The translations under genes and the position numbers were made by a program. DNA of 64,000 nt, from the NCBI RefSeq assembly GCF_000499845.2, contig NC_023757.2:528744-592743 (forward strand), in the 5' to 3' direction. This DNA is from Phaseolus vulgaris. Lineage: Eukaryota > Streptophyta > Magnoliopsida > Fabales > Fabaceae. This document shows, one piece after another, positions 19,653 to 31,900 of the stretch (the stretch's first letter is position 1; each line of letters starts with the position of its first letter). Under the pieces are notes generated by a model, which ran no database searches, had not been told where the DNA came from, and saw nothing but the letters and a program-made list of their open reading frames with translations.

Positions 19653-21390
19653 TTTTGGGAAATAAAGATTCTACTGCACCCACCACCTCAGTTTTGTTAC
19701 TCTTACCTTCATCTTCATAACTTCATTTTTCTATTATACCTCAAACTAAACTCTTCAATGTCACTGCCAATTTTTCCCACTTCTTTAATTTTGGTATAAT
19801 GCTAACCAGTGCAATTCAGCAGAGCTGCATTGCCGGGGAATCTAATTTGCCTTCCCGCCGCCGTAATAATGTGGTCAAAAGAAGCATGGAAAAAGAATAC
19901 GCATGAAAAAAGGTTGCTTTTTTGGTCGACCCAGATAAAAGTGCTCATAAAAAAACATGCTTTGATGTTGTTGGTAGAGGAGTAGCCTTCAGAGAGAGAG
20001 AAAAAGCTGGTGGGGGCATGCAGCAATTGAACACTTTGGTTCTGGTCTACCTTTGTTTTCACATAATAAGGTCATTTTCAATTTAAAATCGATGGGTTGA
20101 TATTTTATTTTAAATTTGATTAATGACATCAGATTTCTACAAAACTGAAATTTTAAAGGACACCTTTGGGCAAAAGTGATTTTTTAGGATGTGAGACCAG
20201 GAAAATAAGCAGTAGAGTAGATTGAAGGAGAGTTTGGGGGTATTTGTATGTAACATGTACACATTCCTATATAATTTAAGAATGTATGCTGACTTTTTGG
20301 TTGGTTCATTTCTTATTTACTACTTTTTTAATGCTGATTCTGGACTTTGCTTTAAGTTTATTTTGAAATCTAAGCATGGATGTGCTTTTACTCTCATAAA
20401 GGTAGTGATTAGTTTTACTCTCCTAGAGAACATATCTTATTATCCTCTAATTTACAAATTATTAAGTATGCAGATGAAAGAGATCTCTAAAAAAATGTTA
20501 ATCAAGTGAAGAGGGTAACAATGTTGCAATAAGAGGCGAAGAAGAAGGTAGGTAGAGAGCTAAGAAGTAATGTTAAAAGTTAATATTGAAGCCGAAAGAG
20601 AAGTTGTTGTTGCTGCAAATCCAGTGTGAGACCTCCAAAGCACCAGAAGTTTTCATCCTCTGACTCTAACACACTGCCAATCCCTGTCAGTAGTACACAA
20701 ATAGACACGGTAGCTTCTATTTTGGCCCTCAGATTCAAGATACCAGACATCTTTTCTGGCACTTCCATATGAGGTGGTGAAATTAACATTTGATCCTTAA
20801 TTCGTCTCTTCTCTTCTCCACTTTATCCATGCACCAGAAATCCCACCATATAAAATTCAGCAGCAAAAATGTAAACAGGGAAAATGATGGGACTGTTGAA
20901 GATGTAATGGTTCCAGAGGATTCCTATATCACTTTCTCATGCGTCTTGTCTTGTCCACACACTTTGGATTACAAACCCTTTCTCCTAACACTATTACAAC
21001 AATTAAACACGAGAAGGAACACTACTTTTGATATATATAACATTGAGGTGTTAAGGACTAATTCTACAAATACTTTTCTTTCTTAAGATTCTTCTTCATT
21101 TCTCTCTCCCAAAGCCTGGAACCAATGTATAAACGATATTTCAAGAGTAACTCAACTACGCACACCTACACGTTCTGATATATTTTATTAAGATACACTT
21201 AGATCAGTAATCATATGATTATACGTTAATCAAGTATTAAGATTATCTTAAATGTACAATACAACCAAAGATCCATACAGATAAAAGATCATTAAAACAT
21301 CATTAATTGATTATGTAATGATAAAAACAGTAACAAAGATAGAGCACACTGATAATCTGATCATTATTTGGTTAAAGATGAGAAGGAACA
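19653..21390. other. Intergenic region between convergent genes
   Basis: This separates the plus-strand protease gene from the minus-strand gene ending at 21391. I see no supportable coding sequence. An 18-base direct repeat (gagaaggaacactacttt) at 21011 and 21380 brackets the last 350 bases. Confidence 0.5.
19661..19666 (+). terminator. Polyadenylation signal of the aspartic protease gene
   Basis: AATAAA begins 9 bases after the stop codon. It is close to the stop but followed by a U-rich region suitable for cleavage further downstream. Confidence 0.4.
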
Positions 21391-22635
21391 CTACTTTACA
21401 AGACCCAAGTTGAGGATGCCCCATGAAGTGTTAGGCCAAGATTTGTCCTTAGCCTTCATCAGCAACACCCTACTCCACGCAACCCACCCTTCCCAAGAAT
21501 TCCTCTTGTCCCAAGGGCACCCCCATTCCAGCAAAAGTCTCAGTCCTTTTTCTGCATGTTTCTCAGCCTCCTCAAACCTCCCCTCTGTCAAACAAACCTG
21601 ACTCAGCACCACATATGGCTCTCCAACAAAAGGGTTTTTGCTTATTGACTGCACCATCAACTCTTCAATCTTCCCCATCTCCCTCTCACAAACACCTTCC
21701 CAGTACAAATCTCTTGCAACTATTTGATCCCCAGCCTCCAAAACCCTTGTGCACTCATCAAACACTGGAGGCAACACCAACTCAATATCTTCATTTCTCT
21801 CCACATCCACCACCACCCCACCAACCTTCCTTCTCTTCTCTTCAATCCAAATCTCTTCTTCCCTCACAATCAACCTGTACACTGCTCCCATCCTTGAAAT
21901 TGAGTTCATCCACAGCCCCGGCTTCCCATCTCCCGGCCACACAACCGCCAAATTGTTGCCAGAAAACTCTAGCCGACCGTTCGCGTTATCAAACAGAACA
22001 TCCTGAAACCCAAACAACTGGTCGCAGAAATCGGCCATGGTCATCATCACGAAAATACCCACTATCCTCCGAGAAACACGCACCCCTTCACCCGTTCGAA
22101 TGTGCTTCACTTCAACCCCCTCCGCCGGAACAAGACCCTGCAGTTTCTTCCTCCATCCTTCCTCCCCGTCGAAGACGCCCTTCTCCTTGGCGTTCCTCAG
22201 AGATATATCTGCCTCGGCGAGGTGTTGCACGAGTTCTTGATCGGAGTAGTGGAAGAGGAGATCGTCGTGGATGAGGGTCTGCCTGGGAACGACACAGAAC
22301 AGGTGGATGAGAGACTCTGCTTGGTGGCCGACGTGGTGGCGAACCACTTCACGGCCGGTTGAAGGGTCGAAGATGGCGAGGTTGACGTAGGAGTTGGAGT
22401 AGGCTGAGTGGAAGAGGCCGCAGAGGCAGACGGAGTGAGGGGCTTTCCAGAGGGCGAGAATGCGGTATATGTCGAGAAGATGGTGGAGGAAGCTGCCGTG
22501 TTTGTGCCAGCACTCTCCGGCACCGACGCTCTGCAGGACGGCGACGAGCGAAGGGAGGTTCTGGTGAATGGATTGGAGGTCCCCGCGGAGGAAGGGACGA
22601 GCACGTTCAAGGAGAGTTTGGGTTGAAGACGCCAT
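21391..22635 (-). CDS. Conserved plant protein of unknown function, DUF6817-like with TPR-like C-terminus
   Basis: This single-exon gene on the minus strand encodes 414 residues when started at the ATG at 22635 (MASSTQ). A longer frame reaches 22764, but a TATA-like ATATAAAAAC lies inside that extension at about 22690-22700, so the shorter start is preferred. An N-terminal half with conserved-looking histidines follows: CWHKHGSFLHHLL at 42-54 and CGLFHSAY at 72-79. These recall the DUF6817 family (an HD-like, possibly metal-binding fold), from memory only. The last 80 residues resemble a tetratricopeptide pair (PYVVLSQVCLTEGRFEEAEK). No signal peptide is visible from the chosen start. Function is unknown. 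Confidence 0.8.
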   Translation of the reverse strand: MASSTQTLLERARPFLRGDLQSIHQNLPSLVAVLQSVGAGECWHKHGSFLHHLLDIYRILALWKAPHSVCLCGLFHSAYSNSYVNLAIFDPSTGREVVRHHVGHQAESLIHLFCVVPRQTLIHDDLLFHYSDQELVQHLAEADISLRNAKEKGVFDGEEGWRKKLQGLVPAEGVEVKHIRTGEGVRVSRRIVGIFVMMTMADFCDQLFGFQDVLFDNANGRLEFSGNNLAVVWPGDGKPGLWMNSISRMGAVYRLIVREEEIWIEEKRRKVGGVVVDVERNEDIELVLPPVFDECTRVLEAGDQIVARDLYWEGVCEREMGKIEELMVQSISKNPFVGEPYVVLSQVCLTEGRFEEAEKHAEKGLRLLLEWGCPWDKRNSWEGWVAWSRVLLMKAKDKSWPNTSWGILNLGLVK

Positions 22636-22689
22636 GGTTATGGTTTGGTGAAGAACGAAGAGAAGACGAAGAAATAAGAGAAGGATTAA

Positions 22690-22700
22690 AGTTTTTATAT
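22690..22700 (-). promoter_or_regulatory. Probable TATA box of the DUF6817-like gene
   Basis: On the minus strand the sequence reads aatataaaaac, 55-65 bases before the ATG at 22635. This leaves a leader of about 30 bases and argues against translation from 22764. Confidence 0.5.
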
Positions 22701-23176
22701 TAAAAAAAGAAATTAAGAAAATGATTAGGACAGAGACGTGTCGTGTTGTGAGGAATCTTATCATCCCACACTCTCCTGCTCATCGTATTATCTACTAGTA
22801 TTTGTCATATAAAACAAAAACAATTTTAAAAAATAATAATTTTTTTATCACATGTTGCATTTATTTTTTGAGTTTGATCATGCTGCCTTATATTCTTAAC
22901 TTTCAATGGTTATTTTATCCCCTATCTTTGTTCTAATAAAATAATAAAAAACAAATATCTGGAAATAAATGAATATCTTAAGTGAAGTTGGAAATGAGTG
23001 TGTAAGCATACAACAAATATTATATCTAACATAAATGCAATTAGTAAGAGCATATATGAATAAAAAAGTTACACTGTCATTCACTGAATTGGAATTTAGT
23101 TAGATAGGTGTGTTATCTAGAGCTATTAGTTTTTTCGCTTTCCTTCTCTTTTTCTTGAGTAACTATGACTTCTGCA

Positions 23177-23420
23177 GGTTGGAGATCTTACATCGACTAG
23201 AGATTAGAGCATTTCATTGTATATAAGTGAGTGCAAACCTCAATCCTATGAACCGGTTTTATGGGATTGAGTTAGGCTTAAAGTCCACTTCGTAATATGG
23301 TATCAGAGCTTAACTCTTACTCCGATTCTTCTCAAAGCTTGATGAAGAAAAATTTCTTTTATGGAAACAACAGGTGTTGGCCACGCTTGATGGTCTTATG
23401 CTCTCCAACTTTCTACGTTG
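23177..23420 (+). mobile_element. Copia-type LTR, primer-binding site and start of gag (decayed fragment)
   Basis: An LTR-like segment of about 121 bases (ggttggagatcttacatcga … ttcgtaata) is followed at 23298-23310 by tggtatcagagct. This is the canonical primer-binding site complementary to the 3' end of initiator tRNA-Met. About 25 bases later a frame reads KLDEEKFLLWKQQVLATL, the characteristic start of Copia gag, and it stops after about 30 codons. The 3' remainder is missing. The LTR belongs to the same family as the TRIM in the nucleoside hydrolase gene. Confidence 0.8.
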
Positions 23421-23639
23421 AGTGGAATACATTGACTTAATTCTACTCGACGGATAAATTGTATTGACTTTTTCTATTGCACCTAAACCTGTAAATCAAA
23501 AAACCATAATCCTTAAGTAACTTCTCTAGATGCATACATTTCTAAGTTTTAGAGTTGATAAAGACACTTTTTACATAAAAATATTCAATGTGATATAAAT
23601 TAAGTGTCTCAATAAAGTACATGAACAGGTAATTTTGAC

Positions 23640-24040
23640 ACTTATCACTCATTCACATACTTTGTTTGGCGGGTGAAGATGTTATTCCCCATCCGTTGAT
23701 TCCTTGTTCATTGATTTTGAATACCAAGAAGAACTTCAACTCACCCATCATGTTTATTATAACTCATGCATAAACTTGGAAAATTTCTTACTACATGGGT
23801 TTGTTAGTATCTAAAATGACACCATCAATATAAATCTGAATAATAAGAAAAACCATTTTCAATATAAAAGTAGTGTCTTTCTCTTAAAAACCATTTTCAA
23901 TAAGAAAAATTAATTTAGTTTTTCATACGAAGCTTCATGAGTTTGTTTAAAACCATACAAGACCTTGTTAAACTCAATGGGTTATTCTATATACAACTTC
24001 CTCATTTTCATGCACTATTGACATCCATTTGATACAAACC
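23640..24040 (-). mobile_element. Copia-type reverse transcriptase remnant
   Basis: On the minus strand, pieces of the Copia pol region appear in order but in shifting frames: YQMDVNSA, then LYGFKQTHEASYEKL, then QIYIDGVIL, then GELKFFLVFKINEQGI. The polymerase YVDD box has decayed to YIDG. Frameshifts and stops make it non-functional. Its orientation is opposite to the neighbouring LTR/gag fragment, so the two are independent insertions or an inverted rearrangement. Confidence 0.75.
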
Positions 24041-25967
24041 TCATATTATTATCAACAATAAATGAGAGTAAGATGTTGGTCTTGTGTTTAATATTTAGTT
24101 TAGGTTGTAATTTGTGTTTTTAATTAGTAAGTGTTTCCTTAACCTTAATTTGATGATATACAAAGCTAAAAAAACCTTTAAAAATATTACGAAATCCTTT
24201 ATCATTCATATAAGTATAATTATTATATTAATGTAATCATTAATTTAATATTCACATTAATTATTAGTTTCATTAGCTTCGTGTTTAAAGAATATTAAGT
24301 GTCTTAAAGAATACTATACTTCATCAATTTTTATCTTCTATATTTTTTTTTAAGTGGTAGAATTTTTATTTCTTTTATCCTTGACGTTTCTTTTAAGGTA
24401 AAATATTTTGTCTTGTTGTTTTTTGATTTTTTCACATAAACTTTCATGTCCGATAATGAAGATTGTTTTTCAAAACCTTTCTAGATTGATAGATCCTATA
24501 ATCTTCTTTTCAAGAAACATGTCAACAAAGTTAAAACATATTTCATTTTTTCTTTGTCAAAGTTGAATTCAGAAGTCTATTATAAAACGTAATTAACTTA
24601 ACTTCAATATAATTCAAATAATTTCAAACCACTGGATCAAAATATATTTTAATTGTTATATTGTTTTAAAATTATTTATTAAATATTCAAAACTATTTTT
24701 TAGTTTAAAATTATTTCATACTCTACTAGCATATGCCAAAATCTGCTTAATGTTTTTAATTTAATATATTAATAAAACATTATTATTTATTATTATTATT
24801 TCTTAACAATTTTTTTTGTAATAGTATTGTTGACCACATACAATCAAACAATGACAAGTAGGACTGCTAATTTCATATAAACTTTGGTGATACTGTACTA
24901 TTATAATTTTATATTTTTTGATATTATATACACACATTTATGTGTATTTATATGCATGTGTATATATAATTAGATGATATTCACACACATATATATATAT
25001 ATGTCTAATTTCAATTTTTTTTTTGGTAAATAAAGGTTTTTTTAAGAGTACAATGAAAATGTAATATGGTTATAATTTTATCAATATATATTTGTTTACC
25101 TCACATTATCTTCATATAAACATTTTCATCTACTTTTTCATAGAGTCGATAAAAATGATTAATTATCAATTTCTTAATAATTAAATTTTAAGTTCTTTCG
25201 TAAAAGTATTAATCTCCTAATTACTTTGTAAAAATTATTACTTTAAGAAAAAAAAAACTTATGATCGAAACCTAAACCCTAAGCATTTAACCTAAAAGAT
25301 AATTCAATTTGTTATAAAAAATGAAATCATTTTCCAGCTACTTTCGAAATTTAAAGTTCATATCACAAAATAAAATAATTAAAAAAGAGAAATATATATT
25401 TTAGAAATAATATTTTTAACGAATCATATTTCTCAGACATGTTTTTTCTATAAAAATGTTTATGCCCAAAATTTGATAATCTAACCTTTTTTTAGTTTTA
25501 AAATATTTTATACTATATAGTTTTTATATGACTTTTATTAAGTTATTTAACATAATAAATATAGTGTCTCTTCCTTTCTTAAAATTAAAAACATTTATAA
25601 AAATTTAAATAAATTTTAATCACGATTAGTGGAGTCATAATCTTTGGAAATGGAAAAACCTTTCTTACACCAGATCAAGAATTTTACCCTAAATTTTTGC
25701 ATGATTTTTTTTTTTTAATCCGGCTTTCCCATGTAATTTTATAATTTTATTTCAATATTAGGTTAGTAATTTTCTGAATATGTATAAAGATGAATTGATT
25801 TAATTTAAATAAGAATAAGAAGAAGAAGAGGTTGGTTATTGGCGAGAAGATTTCATTTGGTTTAGGAAATAGGAAAAAAAAAAATAAGATCCTAAAAAGT
25901 TGTTCATTGTTGACCGGTGAGAAGGGAAGTAGGAGCAGAGTTGTGTTTGGCAGCGGAAGGAGGTGAA

Positions 25968-28900
25968 ATGGATTTGGACCAGTGGATCTCCAAGGTGAAA
26001 GATGGCCAGCACCTTCTTGAAGACGAGCTTCAACTTCTCTGCGAATATGTATCTTCACACACTCTCTCTCTCTCTCTCTCTTTCAAATTTTAGGGTTTCT
26101 CTTTTCAATTGCTCTCCAACTCTGTCAAATCTTCGAATCAACTGCATCTATAATCTGCTCTTTTGCTCCATTCGTAACCCAATTTCCGTAACCAATATGC
26201 ATCGTAGAAGATCTTTAGGGCAGGCTCTGTCTGTTCCCCGATTTGTGCTCTGCTTGTGTTTTATGTGCACTGCTATTGCTATATTCTTTGTGTAACTCTG
26301 GTGCTAGGTCTACCGTTAGCTTCTGCTGTGCCCTGTTGCAGCTTTAGTTTTGAATTGAACTCACGAGTGAGTATTGGCATCTCAGGTTAAAGAGATCCTC
26401 ATTGAGGAGTCAAATGTGCAGCCTGTCAATAGTCCAGTGACGGTTTGTGGTGATATTCACGGTCAGTTTCATGATCTGATGAAACTTTTCCAGACCGGGG
26501 GTCATGTGCCGGAGACAAATTACATTTTTATGGTATGTTTGTGTGTATGTATATAACTATGTATGTATGTATGTATATAACTATGTATGTACTAGTACTA
26601 TTCTCTTTTGGAACTGGGTACCCATTTTTACAATATATCCTTTCTTAAGTGCTATATCTTCCCTAAATGTGTGGCAGGGAGACTTTGTTGATCGGGGTTA
26701 CAATAGTCTTGAAGTATTCACCATCCTTTTACTTCTAAAAGCTAGGTATGTTGTTTCCATGTATGCTTGCATCTGCCTTAACTTGTTCACGTTACATGGC
26801 TTTCGGTTACACTATCTTTATGTTTAAGAAGATTTTGTTTGCTTCCTCATGGAGTCATGGTAGTAATTTAGTGAACATGTTTGGGCCTTAAATGTTGGAA
26901 ATTAGAATTAGAAATATTGTGATTATATTAATTCGTTTCTTTTTTATTTATGCATCTTTTATTTTTGTTCAACTTCATAGATACCCAGCTAATATTACCC
27001 TTCTACGTGGAAACCATGAAAGTAGACAACTAACACAGGTATGTTTTTGTTCTATCACAAGCTTGTATTTGTACCTGGCGTAAATTATTCTAAGCAAGCA
27101 GTAGAAAACATATTATGGGAAAGAGTAGGTTTTTGCTTCATCGCGCTATGACATACTAATCTGAATCTTACCAGGGATTTTCTATATGATTATTTGATTA
27201 GTTCATTGATGTTATCATGTTACCAGAAACATAAATAACTCTCTAGACTTATTGGATTTTAATTTCAGTAAACAGCGGTACAAAATAGGAGCGCTTTTGA
27301 AGTTTTCTTCTCCATCTCATTTTGGCTTATGTCAATTCTAAGCATAGGCAGTGGTTGTTATGTGATTATGTACGACTTCATTTCATGTCATCGTTAGCAA
27401 TTTTAAATGGATCCTCTTGAAATTTCTTAAGAAGAAATAGTTAGTCTAGAATAGTCTACCAACTAGAATTTTTCCAAAATTGCAATGAAAGTTAGGAGAT
27501 GATTGTTTGGTTTGAATGCAAACAGAATCTATTTTTCCATGGTTTGGGATTGAATAAGTGAAGTGGAAATCTGATTTCTGCAATGCAAGATTTGAACTAT
27601 GGTAGTTAACCTTGGTGGTTTTTGTTCACTGGTTACCTGATTTGGATCAGTGCATCACTATTGTTAACTTCACCCTTTTAGACCTAGCAAATAATTGCCT
27701 TTAATTCCCTTTTGGTCCTCTTACAATCCTCGAGTTCGCAAAATTGGTGTAGGGACTTAGGAGCTATCTCCCTAGGTTTTCCTTTTAACTTATTCTGTAG
27801 TGGAAAATGTTTATGAATTTCTGTTTATGGATCATAAAGATGAGGTGTGAATTGTGGAAGTTCTGAGATTCAAAATTAGAAATGTTGAATTCTGTCATGC
27901 CATTTTATGTTAATATTGTAATTTTATGTTTTACTAGGTCTATGGATTTTATGATGAATGCCAGAGGAAGTATGGGAATGCTAATGCTTGGCGATACTGT
28001 ACAGATGTTTTTGACTATCTTACCCTTTCCGCAATTATAGATGGAACTGTAAATCACTTTTTACTCTCTCCACTAGTCCTTATATTTTCCAAATGCACAT
28101 GTAGGCAGTGCTCCAGGTTTTTTTATTGCAAATTCTGTTTGAAAAAAAAAGTCTTTTATTTGCTTTGGTTGACTCAGGTGCTTTGTGTTCATGGTGGCCT
28201 TTCTCCAGACATTCGAACAATTGATCAGGTTCTCTCTCTACCCTTTGCTTTCAGTTGCTGGTCAAGCTCAATATTGTCGTAGTTTAAGGTTCATTTAAGT
28301 TTGTTACATTGTTTATGTGAGTATGCCTGTCCTACCTTTTCTGTGTTTGGATACATCATATTTAGGGATGACTATGTGTTATGATGTTCTTGTAAGTTAC
28401 CTCTTAACTTGCTACACAGTGTGAAGTATTAATTTAGATTAGGTTTAAATAAATTTTGGTCCTTATAATTTTGTGAATGTGCAATTTTGGTGCCTATAAA
28501 AGTTTAATTGTACATTTGGTTCTTTAGTTTTATAAAATTAAGCTATTATAGTGCACTGCTAATATGTTTTTCAATTTCTAACAGAAAATGTTGACATGTC
28601 CGTCAATGGTAACAATATTAGTTACTTATTTATGTAAAATAATAAATAACAATATTTAATTATGAACTTTAGTATTTTTTATCACAAAAGATATGTTACA
28701 TTTTTTTAGTAATTAGATGATATATTATGTTCTAGAATTGCTCAAGTTTGAAAATTTAGGGGACTAAAAAAGCTATTAAATTATTATAGGAATCAAAATT
28801 ACACATTGGCAAAACTATGGGGATCAAAATGGATTTAAACTTTTAAGTTAGCTTGCTGATTCTCCCTTATTATGCCTCATGCTTCCAAGCTTCTTCTGAA

Positions 28901-31900
28901 AATAAAATATCACTATTTTAACAAATTAGTAATTCTTTATCGAGTTGGATACACTTGTGTTCCCTTTTCCTTACTTTTTACTAATCAATTAATAATGTGA
29001 TCTGTTTTTGTTTGAATTAAAAATACTGTGTGGTGTTTCTTATTTCATTTGGTGGGTTTAATATTTAACAGAATGAAAAACAATTCTTGATGAATAGTTG
29101 TCTAAATTCTTGAAGTTGCTATTTCAGCATTATAAAAAACAGCCATTTCACAGGTTGTTGTGTTCATTTAGTATTATTTTCAAGGTTGTCAAACTCAACT
29201 CTCTATGAACTTGTGATCACCCAATAGAAGAAAACATTTTAAACCCCTATAACCCATTGTAGTATGCAATTAAATTTGAATGCCATGTACATGGTCAGTA
29301 TTCAACATTAGCAATGAACAAATCAACTAGATTACCACTCAACACAACCAGCCAATCAATCATGAAGAACGGAGTACCATATACTAACTAACCAATCAAC
29401 AAAGAGTACAGCACCAGCCAATTAACCAAAAAGTGAAGACAAGAAACAAAAAGCCCATGGATATACAAGTCTACTGGCCTCTGCCCAATTCCACCCAGGT
29501 CTAAACACCACATTTCCATCTCCTACACTTCAACTCTGTTTTCCTTGGGTAGCTACTTTATTGGCCTGTTGACAAGTTGACTTGTGAGTTTGACAGCCAT
29601 GTATTTGTTTAACTGAATTTATGTTGCCTTTTATAGGTGAATCCTTATGTGTGTGTGTGTACATAGATAGATAGATATAGATATAGAGAAACAGATTCTT
29701 TGAATATAACAATAAATATCCATTTGACAGATAAGGGTCATTGAAAGGAATTGTGAAATTCCTCATGAGGGGCCATTTTGTGATCTGATGTGGAGTGATC
29801 CTGAAGATATTGAAACATGGGCAGTCAGTCCCCGTGGAGCTGGTTGGCTTTTTGGATCCCGGGTCACTTCTGAGGTAATGCAATTCAATAGTGAATTGCT
29901 TATTGAATTGAAGTATTGAACATTATGTGTGAATTTTACAAGGGCATTATTTTCATGCAGTTCAATCACATAAACAATCTTGATCTTGTTTGTCGAGCGC
30001 ACCAACTTGTTCAAGAAGGTCTCAAGTATATGTTCCAGGATAAAGGCCTTGTAACTGTACGTATCTGTTTCTTTTGAAAATTTAAGATTTTTCATTCTTT
30101 TAATTAACTATAGGGATGGGCAGTGCCAATACCTTGAGCAAGGATTTGTCTCACATTGAAGGATAAGAGAAACTTGGATGAAAAATATAGCAATAGTGAA
30201 GCCCTAAGAAATAGTAGTTAGAAACTATCAAATACTTCTTTAAATGGTTCTCCTGAATTCTTCGGTTTCTAATATGACAAGTACATCTAGGCAACCGTAC
30301 CTTGTGGGATCAAGTTTATTTGTTGTTGTATTTGTGATAAGTATCCAAACATTGGTGGAACAACCCTCGAAAGCTAGCTATTAAGGAGGCAACCAAGTAC
30401 TTAAATATTCTATTGAGCATCTCTTACTACTCAATTTGGCTTTCACTCTACAACACTTCACTCAATGACATTTAGTGTCAACACTGACAACCTGACTTTG
30501 ATACCAATTTATAAGTATCCAAACTCTTGTGGAACCCATCTTCAAAAGCTAGCTACTAAGAGAAGAGAACCGAACATGTAAATGTTCCACCAAGCATCCC
30601 ATAATACCCAAGTTCCTATCAATTTAACTTTTGAATAAAAATATAAACTACAGTTTTATTTGAGACTTACGAGATCAATAGAGTAATTCATTTTAATTTT
30701 GCAGGTATGGTCTGCACCTAATTACTGTTACCGTTGTGGAAATGTAGCTTCTATTCTTAGTTTCAATGAAAATATGGTGAGTCAATCGAAACTTGTTTTA
30801 TTAAATGTTTTCCGGATTATCTTAGTTACTGCATCATTCTGCCTTATGATGTGTGTGGGGCTTTTGTTTTATAGCTTATCTTGTATCAAGGAAGAACTTT
30901 TAAACCACCTCCTCTTTCTTTGATAAATCAAATAGTAGAATTCATTCTTGTATGACCTTCATATTAAAGAACTTAATACTTGAAAGATGGAGGATGATTC
31001 GAGTCTTCTTACTAGTGGGGAACTTTTTTTCTCTGAATATATGAATGGTGCTATTCAGCACAGAGAATGGTTTATTGAGTGATAAACTGGTGAGTCCAAT
31101 ACAGTTTGAATACTGATGGCTGTATGATGTAGTCTGTCACAGATGGTGTGCCAAAAGATAAAATGTTAAATGATTGTTATTGGTATTTATCAAGTATTGA
31201 TAGAATCAGAGAACCGCACTCTGGATCCATGGTAGTGGTTTTTATACTATCTTGTAATTGGATAGTGATATGTAGGCCATTAAGTAAGAAAAGGCGATAG
31301 GGGTTCTCTCCTTTAAGCTGCTGCTTGCTGAGTCTGAAATCTGAATACATGAGGTTGCAAGCAACTGAAGGTGTTTCTCTTTTAGTAGTATTAGTGCTTG
31401 TCCTGGTTATGGATTCGAGTTTATTGTCCCTTTTTCTATAAAAAAATTTACTCGCATAACCTTAGAGTTATTGTGCTTTTGCCTGGATTTTCTTACATGG
31501 AGTAAATAGGCAAGTGGTGAGTGGGTTTATACTTAAAACAAACTAAAATCCTATAAAATATTTATTTATGAACATGATTAAAATATTAATGAATATAAAA
31601 TCCTGTAAAGTATTTATACAAGAAAGTTATTAAATATGAAGTTGCATATATTTTGTTGTGCATGGTGTTCAAGTTTTGGTTTAGATGAATGCTTGAAATA
31701 TAAATTCACAAACACTAACTAACCTTAAATTGAGACATTGTGTTACAATACCATCAAATAAAACAATGACGAATTTATTGATGGGTAAAATATGACTTGT
31801 ATAGAAATAAGAGAAGATTGGATGAAATGAGAAATGAAATAGCTTAGTGAGTGGAATAACACTCAGCTTCATAATACAAAGACAACTAAAACATTTGTTG

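Larger units (their letters stand above)
22701..25967. other. Intergenic region with decayed retrotransposons
   Basis: This 3.3 kb AT-rich spacer lies between divergent genes. It contains a plus-strand Copia 5' end (23177-23420) and a minus-strand Copia reverse-transcriptase remnant (about 23640-24040), both listed separately. The interval 24060-25900 is AT-rich with short (TA)n and (AT)n tracts and no recognisable gene. Confidence 0.6.

Noticed and set aside
20580..20789. Minus-strand 69-codon frame with a polyglutamine-like end
   Set aside because: No recognisable domain, no promoter or splice context; could be chance.
22636..22764. N-terminal extension of the DUF6817-like protein (hydrophobic 43 residues)
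   Set aside because: A TATA-like element lies inside it and the hydrophobic composition reflects AT-rich promoter DNA.
23298..23310. tRNA-Met-like sequence tggtatcagagct considered as tRNA gene end
   Set aside because: It is only the primer-binding site of a retroelement; no cloverleaf or promoter boxes are present.
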